Shown here: positions 21,292-30,988 of the stretch, in pieces
Position numbering within the stretch: the stretch's first letter is position 1
Layout of the letters: each line of letters starts with the position of its first letter
Source of the DNA: Clostridia bacterium UC5.1-1D2
Lineage (GTDB): Bacteria > Bacillota > Clostridia > Lachnospirales > Lachnospiraceae
Direction of reading: 5' to 3'
Length of the DNA: 64,000 nucleotides
Assembly (NCBI GenBank): GCA_001304855.1
Contig: BBZN01000007.1
Coordinates: 1 to 64,000 of the forward strand
Notes under the pieces: model-generated
Databases searched by the model: none
The model's input: the letters and a program-made list of their open reading frames with translations, nothing else
What the model was told of the DNA's origin: nothing
Translations under genes and position numbers: made by a program

Positions 21292-22138
21292 TGAAAAAAT
21301 TTCTGAAGTTCTGTGCCCTTGCCGGATTAATCCTGGTTCTCGCAGGTTCGGGTATAACAGCGGGGGCCTCCCTCCTGGGCGGCCAATATCCCCGTTTTGG
21401 CGGCAGGCATATGCCGGATTCTGGCGGGGACTGGTCCACTGGATAGACCGTTGGGATGGCGTCTTTGATTGGGATGACTGGGATGACTTGGACGATTGGG
21501 ATGACTGGGATGATTGGGATGTGTTTGCAGATTGGGATGAGAATCAGACCCTTCTGCCCGCGTTGGCCGCCCAGGATTTATCTTCTGTAAGGAAACTGGA
21601 TTTGGATATCAGCAAAGGTACGCTTAAGGTATACAAAAGCGAAGGGATCTCCCAGATACAGGTGAATGTAGAGGACATATACAATAAGACCGTCTGCTCT
21701 GTAGAAAACAACACACTGAAAATCAAACAGGGCAGTTACCGCCACAAAAGCTATTCCCCAAAAATAGAGATTCAAGTACCTTCCGGTTTCCACTTTGACC
21801 AGGTATCTCTGGATACGGGAACCGGCAGCTGCCGGTTAGACGGTATTTCCACTTCAAGGCTGGACATGGATACAGGAGTCGGCACAATCTTTTTCGCAGG
21901 TACGGTAACCGGAGATATCGATCTGGATACGGGAGTGGGCGATGTGACTCTGGAGCTGGCCGGGCTGGAAACCGATTACAATTATGCCATAGACTGCGGC
22001 GTGGGAACTATCCGGATAGGGAATACCCGCTATTCCTTCCTTTCCCGCAGCACTGCCGTGGATCACCAGGCCTCCCGCAATATGAATCTGGATTGCGGCG
22101 TAGGCAGCGTAACCATTACCTTCATTGACACATTCTGA
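21291..22138 (+). CDS. DUF4097 beta-repeat protein with Asp/Trp-rich spacer (one frameshift)
   Basis: Secreted or membrane-attached protein with an N-terminal hydrophobic segment (KKFLKFCALAGLILVLAGSG) and a C-terminal beta-helix of DUF4097 type. The repeats VSLDTGTGSCRL, LDMDTGVGTIFF, IDLDTGVGDVTL and LDCGVGSVTI are visible. Between them lies an unusual low-complexity stretch of alternating WD and DD (about 21470-21540). The frame changes near 21430. Likely acts with the DUF1700 and PspC proteins at the envelope; function unknown. Confidence 0.8.
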
Positions 22139-22159
22139 CTATAAAAGGAGACAACCATT

Positions 22160-22345
22160 ATGGAGAAAAAACTATACCGTTCCAACCGTGACAAAATGCT
22201 CTGCGGCGTATGCGGCGGTCTTGGAGAATATTTTAATATCGATCCCACTATCGTGCGTCTTATCTGGGCTATCTTTGTCTGCACCAGCGCAGGGATTCTG
22301 GCCTATATCATAGCGGCCATTATCGTGCCCGTGGATCCCAGCTGA
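22160..22345 (+). CDS. PspC-domain membrane protein
   Basis: 61-residue PspC family protein: basic start (MEKKLYRSNRDKMLCGVCGG), the conserved GGLGEYFNIDPTIVRLIW motif and one membrane helix. An AAAGGAGA site is well placed. Last gene of the padR operon, probably sensing or buffering membrane stress. Frame intact. The 154 bases after it, up to the next stop codon, hold a GC-rich GGGGC/GCCCC hairpin and no gene. Confidence 0.9.
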   Translation: MEKKLYRSNRDKMLCGVCGGLGEYFNIDPTIVRLIWAIFVCTSAGILAYIIAAIIVPVDPS

Positions 22346-22499
22346 CGGGGCCGGCGCCCCCAATGTAAAACCCTTTTCTTAGCAAACATCCGATTTCCTC
22401 CTCCGGCTAGAAGGCAGCCGCCATAGCGGAAGAAGCAAAAAAGACCCTGGCCCGGATTCCGGCAGCAGGATCTTTGTATATACGCTTCTCTTTCATGTT

Positions 22500-23474
22500 T
22501 TACAATATCTCCAGCAGTCCTCTCACAGAGAAGGGCGTCTCGTCTTCGCTCTCCACCCATATAACATGAAACTGGGGAAACAGTTTTTCACAGAAGGCTT
22601 TATAAATCTGATACTGGATATAGGAACCCATGACAGCCAGGGGCGCCTCCCTGTCCCCTCCGGCACCGGCGATGGCGTCCATTACGCCTGCATTCAGCAC
22701 TCCCTCCAGATAGGAACGTCTTTTGTTAACATCCTCCTCCGTAAAAAGATCCAGAATCCGCAGAATATATAGGGCCCGGTTAAAGCCGTAGGTATGGACA
22801 TTTTCATATCCCAGGCAGATCATGGAGGCGTCCATCTCCCACTCCAGATCGCTCTCTACGCTGGCGCCAAGGATGGTTTCTTTTGTTATGGCTCCGAATA
22901 ATTCGCCTGTAATGTTAGAGGATATATCCTGGATCACCCCGTCCTTTAAAAAGGCCACCTGGGTATGGCTTCCCGGCAGCACCAGTATGCTGTTCCCCTG
23001 ATTCAGGCCGGGAACCTTTCCCAGAATGCCGAAAATTTCAATCTCCTCGCCGCGCATCATATTCACTGCGGCTGCAGTCAGGGCCGTGGCCCCGGCTCCT
23101 TTGGGAAAGGTTTTGATACCCGGTATGATCTCAATGGTCCGTTTAAAGTAATCCTTCTCATCATAGCTGACGATGGCGGCTCTCAGAGTTTCCCTGTCCA
23201 CCGGCGCAGGCAGATGCTCAATCTCCACCATGCCGGAGGGGCAGGATATCATGCCGGACATATATACATGCAAAACATCCCCCTCACCGATCCCCTCCAT
23301 CTCCAGAAGGGAAAGATACATATGGTAAAGCGCTCCAATGAGCACACCCTTATCTTTAGCCAGGGCAGAATTGCGGGCCCCGATCTGACGCTCCAGTCTG
23401 TGTGCAATCCGCCCGTCCTTTATAAGATAGGCGCGTGTGTTGGTTGTACCCGAATCATAGTAGATAGTATACAT
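22500..23474 (-). CDS. dgoK: 2-dehydro-3-deoxygalactonokinase family kinase
   Basis: 324-residue kinase of the DgoK family (ASKHA fold) that phosphorylates 2-keto-3-deoxy-galactonate or -gluconate. The phosphate loop YYDSGTTNTRAYL is at residues 4-16 and the sugar-binding/adenosine regions include VLPGSHTQVAFLKDG. Last gene of the sugar-acid cluster; its product would be the substrate of the aldolase encoded 18 bases upstream. The precise epimer cannot be told from sequence. Frame intact. Confidence 0.85.
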   Translation of the reverse strand: MYTIYYDSGTTNTRAYLIKDGRIAHRLERQIGARNSALAKDKGVLIGALYHMYLSLLEMEGIGEGDVLHVYMSGMISCPSGMVEIEHLPAPVDRETLRAAIVSYDEKDYFKRTIEIIPGIKTFPKGAGATALTAAAVNMMRGEEIEIFGILGKVPGLNQGNSILVLPGSHTQVAFLKDGVIQDISSNITGELFGAITKETILGASVESDLEWEMDASMICLGYENVHTYGFNRALYILRILDLFTEEDVNKRRSYLEGVLNAGVMDAIAGAGGDREAPLAVMGSYIQYQIYKAFCEKLFPQFHVIWVESEDETPFSVRGLLEIL

Positions 23475-23492
23475 AGCCCAATCCGCCCTTTC

Positions 23493-24128
23493 TCACTGCA
23501 CTTTAGCCGCATAGGCTGCCGCAAGGCTGCGGATTCCCTCAAAATCTCCTGCCTCAATCAGCCTTTTGTCCGCAATATTTCCTCCGATGCCCACGCAGCA
23601 GACGCCTGCTGCAAAAAAATCTTTCATATTGTCCAGGCTGACGCCTCCCACTGCAGACAGAGGAATATAGGATAAGGGCCGTACAGCTTTCAAATAGGAA
23701 ATTCCCAGATTGTCCGATGGAAATACCTTCACAATATCGGCTCCTGCCCTGTAACACTGTTCAATTTCCGTCGGAGTCATAGCCCCCGGCATGGCAACCA
23801 TGCCCAGAGCCTTTGTCTCCTTTATCACCTCCGGGCTGCAGGTGGGAGTTATAATATAATCGGCTCCCACCTCCCGGGCGCTGTGAACCTGTTCCACAGT
23901 CAGAACCGTACCTGCTCCTGCCAGCACCCCTTCCCCTGAGAATCGGTCACAAATCCCCCGTATTTTCTCCATGGTATAGCTCAGGGGTTTTGTCTGGTCA
24001 AAGGGGATCTCGATCAGACGGATACCGCCGTTCTTGATGGCCTCCGCCGTCTTGATGGTATTCTCCAAATCCAGTCCCCTGAGAATTGCTATAATCTTTC
24101 CTTCCAATATCCGTTCAAGTACCGTCAT
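23493..24128 (-). CDS. KDPG/KHG-type aldolase
   Basis: 211-residue class I aldolase that splits 2-keto-3-deoxy-6-phospho-aldonate to pyruvate and glyceraldehyde-3-phosphate. Visible landmarks: IIAILRG at the first strand, IEIPFD carrying the catalytic Glu, GAGTVLT, YIITPTCSPEVI, and ADIVKVFPSD containing the Schiff-base Lys. Paired with the upstream kinase it completes a DeLey-Doudoroff or Entner-Doudoroff type route. Frame intact. Confidence 0.92.
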   Translation of the reverse strand: MTVLERILEGKIIAILRGLDLENTIKTAEAIKNGGIRLIEIPFDQTKPLSYTMEKIRGICDRFSGEGVLAGAGTVLTVEQVHSAREVGADYIITPTCSPEVIKETKALGMVAMPGAMTPTEIEQCYRAGADIVKVFPSDNLGISYLKAVRPLSYIPLSAVGGVSLDNMKDFFAAGVCCVGIGGNIADKRLIEAGDFEGIRSLAAAYAAKVQ

Positions 24129-24176
24129 TTTTCTCCCTTCCGCCGCCGGAAACCGGCGAATCCGGCTGCCGCCGGC

Positions 24177-24991
24177 TTACAGATTTCTTATAGAATTAAC
24201 CCAGCTTCCCGTCTCCTTTAGAACCACATCCAGAGAAGGAAGGTTAAAGCATTCAAAGGAGCAGTATTCTGTATATCCCGAATCCTTCACCGCTTTCAAA
24301 ATGGCATTGAAATCCATATGGCCGTATCCGGGGAACATGCGGTTGCTGTCTGCAAGATGAAGGTGCTGAAGCTTTTTGCCCATGGCCTTAATGCTTCTCT
24401 CAAAACCGATATCTTCAATATTGGCGTGGAACAGATCCCAAAGGATTCCCACACAGTCCGGATTTCCCAGTTCATTGGCAATAAAATCCACTGTGGACTC
24501 CGCTGAGTTTAACAGAGCAGTCTCATAGCGGTTGATAGCTTCCAGGCAAAGGGTAACTCCCTTTTTATCCGCATAGTCAATGAGCGGCAGCATGGCTTCT
24601 TTCAGGTCCTTTAAATCCTTATCCATGGAAGCGGCGGAGCCAAGGCCTCTCATCAGCCCGATCGTCACCTTGCTTCCCAAAATCCTGGCGGCGTCAATGT
24701 GCTGCATAAAGCGCTCCTGGGTTTTTTTACATACATCCGCGGATACGCCTATGAGCGACAGGCCCTCCAGCCTCTGGCCTGGCCTGTGGACAGCGTGGAA
24801 CAGCCAAGTCCCCGCTTATCCAGCTCCTCCTTTACCCGGTTCACATCTATGTCTGAATAATTGCTGATACAGAGCTCCGCTCCGTCCAGACCGCTTTTCT
24901 CCATCCAGTCCAGCCCTTTCAGGTAGTCCTGATGGGAAAAGGAAGAAAAGATCGTATCGTATTGCAGCGTTACAGTTGCACTGAACTTCAT
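24177..24991 (-). CDS. Sugar isomerase/epimerase, TIM barrel (one frameshift)
   Basis: Xylose-isomerase-like TIM-barrel enzyme of about 270 residues, of the hydroxypyruvate isomerase/tagatose epimerase group. Metal-ligand-like motifs are CLEAINRYE, WDLFHANIED, HLADSNR and SFECFN. The start MKFSATVT at 24991 has GGAAGGAG seven bases upstream. The frame breaks near 24770. Within this cluster it probably interconverts a keto sugar acid or ketose, but the substrate is not decidable. Confidence 0.8.
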
Positions 24992-25035
24992 AAGTTTACT
25001 CCTTCCCAACTCTAATTATCATCGTTCAAATCTGA

Positions 25036-26536
25036 TTACAGAATTACGCCGTCCCTGAAGATGGAAATCTCCCTGTACCCGTTCTTCTCATTCTTTGTCT
25101 CTCTCCTGCCGCTGGCTGCCTCCAGGATAAAGTCGAACAGCTCATCGGATACCTCCTCAAAGCTTTTTCCCTCCAGGATCTGCCCTGCATTAAAGTCAAT
25201 CCAGCCGGGTTTCCGCTCATAGAGAGCAGTGTTGGATGAAATCTTAACCGTAGGCACACAGGCCCCAAAGGGATTGCCGTTTCCTGTGGTAAACAGCACC
25301 ATATTGGCGCCGCTGGCCGTCAGGTTCGTGACGGAAACCGCGTCATTACCGCTTCCAATCAGAAGGCTTAAACCGTCCCTGGGCGCTGATCCCCATAATA
25401 CAGCACATCTACCACCGGAGCCGTACCGCCCTTTTGTATATTTCCCAGAGACTTATCCTCATCTGTGGAAATGCCGCTGCGTATGTTGCCCGGACAGGGG
25501 TTTTTGTCTATGGGCTGCCCGTAGCGCATGAAGTATTCCTTAAAGTTATTAATCAGGCCTACCGTATCCTCAAATACCTTCTCGCTGACCGCCCGCTCCA
25601 TAAGCCGGGTTTCGGCTCCAAACATCTCTGAAACCTCAGTGAGAATTCCGGAGCCTCCGCACCTCACCACCCGGTCTGTGATTCGGCCGCAGAGAGGATT
25701 GGCGGAGACTCCTGAGAATGCATCGGAGCTGCCGCATTTTAATCCGATGGTCAGTTTTTCGGCGCTTACTTTCTGGCGTTTAAACCGGCCCGCATAAGCT
25801 GCAAGCTCATCCAAAAGCTTCATTCCCGCCTCGTACTCATCTTCATGGTCCTGAGTCACCAGGAATTTCACCCGATCCGGGTTAACCTCGCCCAGAACAG
25901 GTTTAAAGTATTCCAGACAGTTGTTTTCACACCCCAGGCTCAGCACCAGTACCGCTCCCGCATTGGGATTATTAATCAGCCTTTCAGAAGCTTCTGAGTG
26001 ATGAGCATATCTTCTCCCAGCTGGCTGCAGCCTGCATTGTGCACCAGGGCCTGGACGTCGTCCACCTTTCCTGCATATTTTTCCCTGGCCTTTCCGGCCA
26101 GAATCCTTGCAGTCTGGTTTACGCAGCCCACCGTGGGGACAATCCAGATCTCGTTTCTGGTGCCAGCCCGTCCGTCCTCCCGCAGGTATCCGTCAAACCA
26201 CGCCTCCTCTTTCCTGGCCCGGAAAGCCTCTATATGATCCAGGTCCGGCTGGTATTTGTACTGGATCAGTCCCTCCAGATTGGTAATCACATTATGTATG
26301 TGAACGTGATCCCCGGCAGCGATGGGGCCGGCAGCGTGGCCGATGGGAAGGCCGTATTTGATTACCTGCTCCCCCTGTCCTATGTCTCTCAAAGCCACCT
26401 TGTGAGCGGGAGGTATATCCTGCCTCAGGGTGAGGGTGTAATCCCCCACCCTGCAGCAGGTCCCCCTGTGCAGCTCCCTTAAGGCGATGGCCACATTGTC
26501 ATTGGGCTGTATCAATAAAAGCACATTTTCTTCCAT
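25036..26536 (-). CDS. uxaA: UxaA-family altronate/galactarate dehydratase (two frameshifts)
   Basis: Iron-dependent sugar-acid dehydratase of about 500 residues, the usual UxaA length. Motifs: N-terminal SAF domain (VLLLIQPNDNVAIALREL), REDGRAGTRNEIWIVPTVGC, HNAGCSQ, LGCENN, LKCGSSDAFSG, and ASGANMVLFTTG-NGNPFG-PTVKISSN near the end. It removes water from D-altronate or a close epimer to give 2-keto-3-deoxy-gluconate. Two single-base breaks lie near 25960 and 25378. The start at 26536 keeps AAGGGAG at proper distance. Confidence 0.88.
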
Positions 26537-26565
26537 ATAAAGCATTCTCCCTTATGATGCCGCCC

Positions 26566-27841
26566 TTAAACGCCTGTGCCGTAAAGCAGCGTAGGCAGCG
26601 CCAGCGTTATCTGCGGAATATAGGTAATAAACTGAAGCAGAATGTAGAACATGATAATAAAGGGCACCGTCGCTTTACAAATTTTCTCAAAGGGCACGCT
26701 TGACACCTTGGAAAGCACATAGAGCACCATGCCTACAGGAGGAGTCAGAAGGCCGATCATCAGGTTCAGAATCATCACGATACCAAAGTGAACCGGATCC
26801 ACTCCAAAAGCAGTTACGATGGGAAGAAATACCGGCGTCAAAATAATAATGGAAGGCGAAGAGTCCATGAACATTCCCACAAATACAAGGAAAATATTGA
26901 TAATCAGCAGCGCTGCATACTTGTTGTTGCAGTAGGTCAGGAACACATTTGCCACCATCTGGGGGAATCTCTCATAGGAGAGAATGTAGCAGAAAATAGT
27001 CGCGCCGCACACGATCATCATAACGGTGCAGGTAGTCTCGCTGGCCTCCCTCAACGCCTGAATCAGCTTCTTAAAGGTCAGGGTTCTGTAGAAGAAGCCC
27101 AGGAAAATTGCATAGAAGGTGGCGATCATGGCCGCCTCCGTGGGGGTGAAGATACCTGCCAGAATACCGCCCAGTATAACAACAACGGTCAAAAGAGACA
27201 GAAAAGCTCTTCTGAAGGAGTGGAAAAGAGCTCTGAAGCCGCACCAGGCTCGGCCTTATAGCCCCGTTTCTTGCTCAGTATGTAAACCATGATACACATG
27301 GCGATGGCCATTACCGCTCCGGGCACAGCTCCTGCCATAAAGAGGCGGCCGATGGAAACAGAGGCCACCGTTCCGTATACAACTGCGGGAACGCTTGGCG
27401 GTATAATAGGCCCTACCAGGGAGGAAGCGCCTGTGACAGCCAGGGAAAAGTCATCATCATAGCCTGCATCGTGCATGGCCTTTAACTCAATTGCTCCCAG
27501 GCCGCCTGCATCTGCTATGGCCGCACCGGACATTCCTGCAAATACTACGGAGCAAGGATATTGGCGTGAGCCAGGCCGCCTGTTACATGTCCCACCAGCT
27601 TGCCGCAGAAGTCGAAGATCCGATCCGTCACCTCACCGCTGTTCATCAGGTTTCCAGCAAGGATAAAGCCGGGAACCGCCAGAAGCGTAAAGGTGTTGGC
27701 GCCCTCCGTCAGTCTCTGGACCACCATGAACATAGCCATGTTGTTTGTTGCAAAGTAGAGGGTTCCGCTGCAGAGAAGGCAGAATGCAATAGGGCACCCC
27801 AGTATCATCAATACTATAAAACTTGTCAATAATACAGCCAT
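26566..27841 (-). CDS. dctM: TRAP transporter large permease DctM (two frameshifts)
   Basis: Large membrane subunit of a TRAP transporter, about 425 residues when frames are joined near 27540 and 27195, exactly the family length. Landmarks: GCPIAFCLL near the N terminus, FAGMSGAAIADAGGLGAIE, GPIIPPS, GIFTPTEAA, and the C-terminal GLLTPPVGMVLYV. It drives sodium-coupled uptake with DctQ and DctP encoded just upstream. Substrate is presumably the sugar acid degraded by the surrounding enzymes. Confidence 0.88.
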
Positions 27842-27844
27842 ATC

Positions 27845-28357
27845 TTACTCTCCTTCCTTAGGCATATAGCGGGCCTGATATCCGTCCCAGTCAACAATCG
27901 CATAGAGCGCATCCACCGTCCACTGAACCGCCATCATCATAATTCCCACCGGCGCCGCAATGTACTCGATGCCAAGGCTCACTCCCAGCGTTACCGCTTT
28001 CAGCTTGCTCTGCGCCACAAATATCTGGCAGGCAGGGGGAAAGAGATAGAAACAGATAATTGCTATAAACGCGCTGATGGCTACCTGCTGCACATGGATA
28101 GCCGCCGGGGGAAACTTGCTGATAACGGCGGTCATCCTTACGTGAATATGGTTTCTCCCGCACCATGCGGAACCCAGGAGAGCCATCCACACAAACATGT
28201 ATCTGGCAAGCTCCTCAGACCAGGTGAGAGGTGTGCTGAACACATACCGGAAGATGACCTGGGCCAGCAGATCCAGACACATTGCAGCCATTAAGACAAT
28301 GATAAACCATTCGTTTATCTTGTTGATTACGTCATATATTTTATTGATACGCCTCAT
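27845..28357 (-). CDS. dctQ: TRAP transporter small permease DctQ
   Basis: About 170 residues with four membrane helices; the motif FSTPLTWSEELARYMFVWMALLG is diagnostic for DctQ. The start MRRINK at 28357 is chosen because AAAGGA precedes it; the longer form (28390) has no ribosome site. The stop is three bases before the dctM start. Frame intact. Confidence 0.88.
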   Translation of the reverse strand: MRRINKIYDVINKINEWFIIVLMAAMCLDLLAQVIFRYVFSTPLTWSEELARYMFVWMALLGSAWCGRNHIHVRMTAVISKFPPAAIHVQQVAISAFIAIICFYLFPPACQIFVAQSKLKAVTLGVSLGIEYIAAPVGIMMMAVQWTVDALYAIVDWDGYQARYMPKEGE

Positions 28358-28452
28358 AATTCCTTTCAAATCAGTTCCTCCTAACGGCATTATTAGAGAA
28401 CAATTCCCCCAATTATCACAACAGCAACAAATGGGGGAATCAAAGGTCAGTC

Positions 28453-28627
28453 AGAGCGCGTCTTACAATTCATTCCTGCCATCTGTACGCCCCCGCAGTG
28501 GTATATCTGACCCGAATTCAGGTTACACAGACCGCTTGGGGCCACCTCGCCCGGGTTAAACGCTGGGCCATGTGGGACGCACAGCTGTCGGACGGCAATT
28601 TCCGACACGCTCTAAGTCGTTGTAAAT
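28453..28627 (-). other. Structured intercistronic region between dctP and dctQ
   Basis: The 248-base dctP-dctQ gap is much longer than other spacers in the operon. AGAGCGCGTC near 28456 pairs with GACACGCTCT near 28610, enclosing a GC-rich segment with smaller palindromes (for example around GAATTC at 28512-28517). It could lower expression of the permease genes relative to the binding protein, a common need in TRAP operons. Structure seen; function inferred. Confidence 0.4.
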
Positions 28628-28638
28628 CTTACGCCGGA

Positions 28639-29721
28639 TTACTTATTGTAAGACTGTGCGGTTGCAAGCCAGTCGCCCCATGTATCGGCGTACTTCTCGT
28701 AGATGGGCTCTGCATTGGCCTTAAAGGCTTCCTTGTCAACCTCAACAATATTCATTCCGTTTTCCTTCAGAGTATCTACCAGGCCGGCTTCCTGCTCCTG
28801 GATGCCCTTGGTAATGGACTCACAGCTTTCCTTCACACAGTTCTGTAGGATTTCCTGTAAATCAGCAGGCATGCTCTGCCATACTCTTTCATCCATGGTA
28901 TAGGTAACGGCTGCAATTACATGGTCTGTCATAAGCAGATTATCGCAAACCTCATAGAATGCATTGGAGTCGATGGTTGGAAGAGGATTCTCCTGTCCGT
29001 CAACCACACCCTGCTGGATGCCCATATAAACCTCGCCCAGAGACATAACCGTAGGCGTTGCGCCCAGGGCTGCGCCGTAAGCCATAGCCATCTCAGAATC
29101 CGGAACTCTCAGCTTGCAGCCTGCCAGTCCTGAAGGCTCTGTTGCAGGGAAGCCCTTAACCGTAACTTCACGTGCTCCGTAATAGTACATGCCCAGGCAT
29201 CTTAAGTTGCTGGATGCTGCCAGAGCGTCATATAAAGGCTGAACTTCCTCGCTGTTGGAAAATGCCACCATTGCGTCGCCGTCGTTAAAAACGTAAGGCG
29301 CGTCAAAAATAGAGAAGGTGGGGTCATACTTGGAAAGTTCGGAAGGTCCGCAGGCCACGATATCACAGGTTCCCGCTCCCATGGATACGGAGGAGGTAAC
29401 ATCGCTCTCTTTGCCCAGCTGCTCTCCTGAATATACAGTAACCGTCACATGTCCGTCGGTGGCTTTCTCAACTGCCTCAGCAAATGCATAGTAGCCTTTG
29501 CAAGCCACATGGTCCTCGGCCAGGTTGGTTGCCAGTTTTAAATTATAGGTTCCCCACTCGCTGCTCCCCGCTGCGGCTTCTGTACTCTCACCGCCCTGAG
29601 CCTGGGCGGCAGTTGTGCCTGCCGGTGCGGCTGTGGTATTAGTTGCCGTTGAGCCGCCTCCGCAGCCGGCCAGTGATAATGCAGTTGTAATTGCCATCAT
29701 AGTTGCCAATACTTTTTTCAT
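28639..29721 (-). CDS. dctP: TRAP transporter substrate-binding lipoprotein DctP
   Basis: 360-residue extracytoplasmic solute receptor. Signal peptide and lipobox LSLAGC (Cys20), a Ser/Thr/Ala linker, then the DctP fold: LATNLAEDHVACKGYYAFAE, VYSGEQLGKESDV, CKLRVPDSEMAMAYGAALGATPTVMSLGEVY and QQGVVDGQENPLPT, which contains the conserved family signature. The Arg in KLRVPDS is the expected carboxylate ligand. First gene of the dctPQM set. Confidence 0.92.
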   Translation of the reverse strand: MKKVLATMMAITTALSLAGCGGGSTATNTTAAPAGTTAAQAQGGESTEAAAGSSEWGTYNLKLATNLAEDHVACKGYYAFAEAVEKATDGHVTVTVYSGEQLGKESDVTSSVSMGAGTCDIVACGPSELSKYDPTFSIFDAPYVFNDGDAMVAFSNSEEVQPLYDALAASSNLRCLGMYYYGAREVTVKGFPATEPSGLAGCKLRVPDSEMAMAYGAALGATPTVMSLGEVYMGIQQGVVDGQENPLPTIDSNAFYEVCDNLLMTDHVIAAVTYTMDERVWQSMPADLQEILQNCVKESCESITKGIQEQEAGLVDTLKENGMNIVEVDKEAFKANAEPIYEKYADTWGDWLATAQSYNK

Positions 29722-29780
29722 TGTTTACTCTCCTTTTTATCTTTTTTTTCATCCCCAGTGATATTCTTTCAAAATACAGA

Positions 29781-29835
29781 AGATATATCACAGTTTCTAT
29801 AGCCATATTATACATAGTTGTTCATAAAAAGGCAA
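29781..29835 (-). promoter_or_regulatory. dctP promoter with GntR-like operator
   Basis: On the minus strand TTGCCT (29830-29835), 17 bases, then TATAAT (29807-29812). Shortly downstream, at 29781-29790, lies AGATATATCA, the reverse complement of the TGATATATCT motif found before the enolase-family gene and before gntR. Its place just after the start of transcription fits repression. Confidence 0.65.
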
Positions 29836-29978
29836 TAGGTTTTGTCGAATATTTAATAGTTTTTTATTTAACAAAGTTTTAACACTTATAACTTTTTCCA
29901 CTTGTGCAATCTTACCTATAATTACGCCTTGAAATTATACAGAATACACAATTTCCTTCCATTATTTGTGTTAATGAA

Positions 29979-30755
29979 TTAAAAACCGTGGGGCACTGCG
30001 CCGCCGTCCACAGGGAAATCATGGCCTGTAAGGTAGGTGGAAGCGCCCGACAGCAGGAACAGAATCATATATCCAATCTCAACGGGACGGCCGAATTTAG
30101 GCAGCATAGGTTTGCTTAAGGCAGCGGCCTTTCTGTCAGGGTTCTGTTCAAACATGCCCTCGTTAAGCTTTGTCAAAAACCACCCGGGCGCCACGCTGTT
30201 CACCAGAATATTGTCATTCCTCCACTCCTCGGCAAGGCCTCTGGTGAGCCCCAGGATTCCGGATTTTGTCATATCGTAGGGCAGCACGCCGGAAAAGCCC
30301 ATGTAGGCCGCCATGGATGAGATAGATACAATACGTCCTATGTACTGTGATTCCCTCAGATAAGGATAGCAAATCTTTGAAAGCATAAGAGGCGTCTTTA
30401 AATTCACTTTCATAATGAAATCCAGCCTGTCCTCAGGAAATTCCTCGGCCCTGGACTTGAAGGTCACGCCTGCATTGTTCACCAGGAAATCAATGTGCCC
30501 TTCCCTATCCGCAATCTTTCCAACCTCTTCCTCCACCCTTGCATAATCCGTCACGTCGCAGATAACATCAATCAGCTCTCCCTCTGTAATCTCCTCCTCA
30601 TCAGAGTGGGGCGCCAGGTCGAAATTATATACGGTGGCCCCTGCATCGGTCAAAACTTTTGCCTGGCCCAGGCCCAGGCCTCTGCTGGCGCCTGTGATAA
30701 TTCCCACATGGCCTGTTAAATCAAAAAGTCCGGCAACATAATCTCTGGATGTCAT
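29979..30755 (-). CDS. SDR-family sugar-acid dehydrogenase
   Basis: 258-residue short-chain dehydrogenase/reductase. Nucleotide-binding TGASRGLGLGQ (about residues 22-32), NNAGV, catalytic Ser in SISSMA and YDMTKSG (Tyr/Lys), and the C-terminal VDGGAVPHGF. It is close in layout to gluconate 5-dehydrogenases. It would oxidise or reduce a keto sugar acid in this cluster; substrate unknown. Frame intact. Confidence 0.85.
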   Translation of the reverse strand: MTSRDYVAGLFDLTGHVGIITGASRGLGLGQAKVLTDAGATVYNFDLAPHSDEEEITEGELIDVICDVTDYARVEEEVGKIADREGHIDFLVNNAGVTFKSRAEEFPEDRLDFIMKVNLKTPLMLSKICYPYLRESQYIGRIVSISSMAAYMGFSGVLPYDMTKSGILGLTRGLAEEWRNDNILVNSVAPGWFLTKLNEGMFEQNPDRKAAALSKPMLPKFGRPVEIGYMILFLLSGASTYLTGHDFPVDGGAVPHGF

Positions 30756-30782
30756 AATAATCTCCTCCTTATTTGGAACTAT

Positions 30783-30940
30783 TCGCTGGAAATCTCTTTG
30801 TTCCTGATTTTGCGAGATGATTTTTATCAGCTGTGCACAAATTAATGAGGCGTACGCGGCCCGTACGTTGATTCAATTTGTGTGCGGCCGGCGGAAAATC
30901 AGCCCCAAAAGCAGGTGCAAGGGAGATTCCCAGCGTACAT
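30783..30940. repeat. Palindromic intergenic element, copy 1
   Basis: About 156 bases, sharing long blocks with 40748-40897: GGAATCTC-like left end, GAGAT(G/C)ATTTTT, GTCAGCTGT-like, CACAAATT, GGCGTAC, GTACGTTG, ATTTGTGTGCGGCCGGCGG, and GGGAGATTCCCAGCGTACAT at the right end. The ends are inverted repeats, degenerate on the left in this copy, and the centre has ACAAATT/AATTTGT pairing. No coding capacity. It occupies the gap between the SDR and zinc-dehydrogenase genes. Confidence 0.8.
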
Positions 30941-30988
30941 GGAAGCACCGGGAGCCGGGATACCTCTCCCGGGTGCGGTCTTTGTTCG

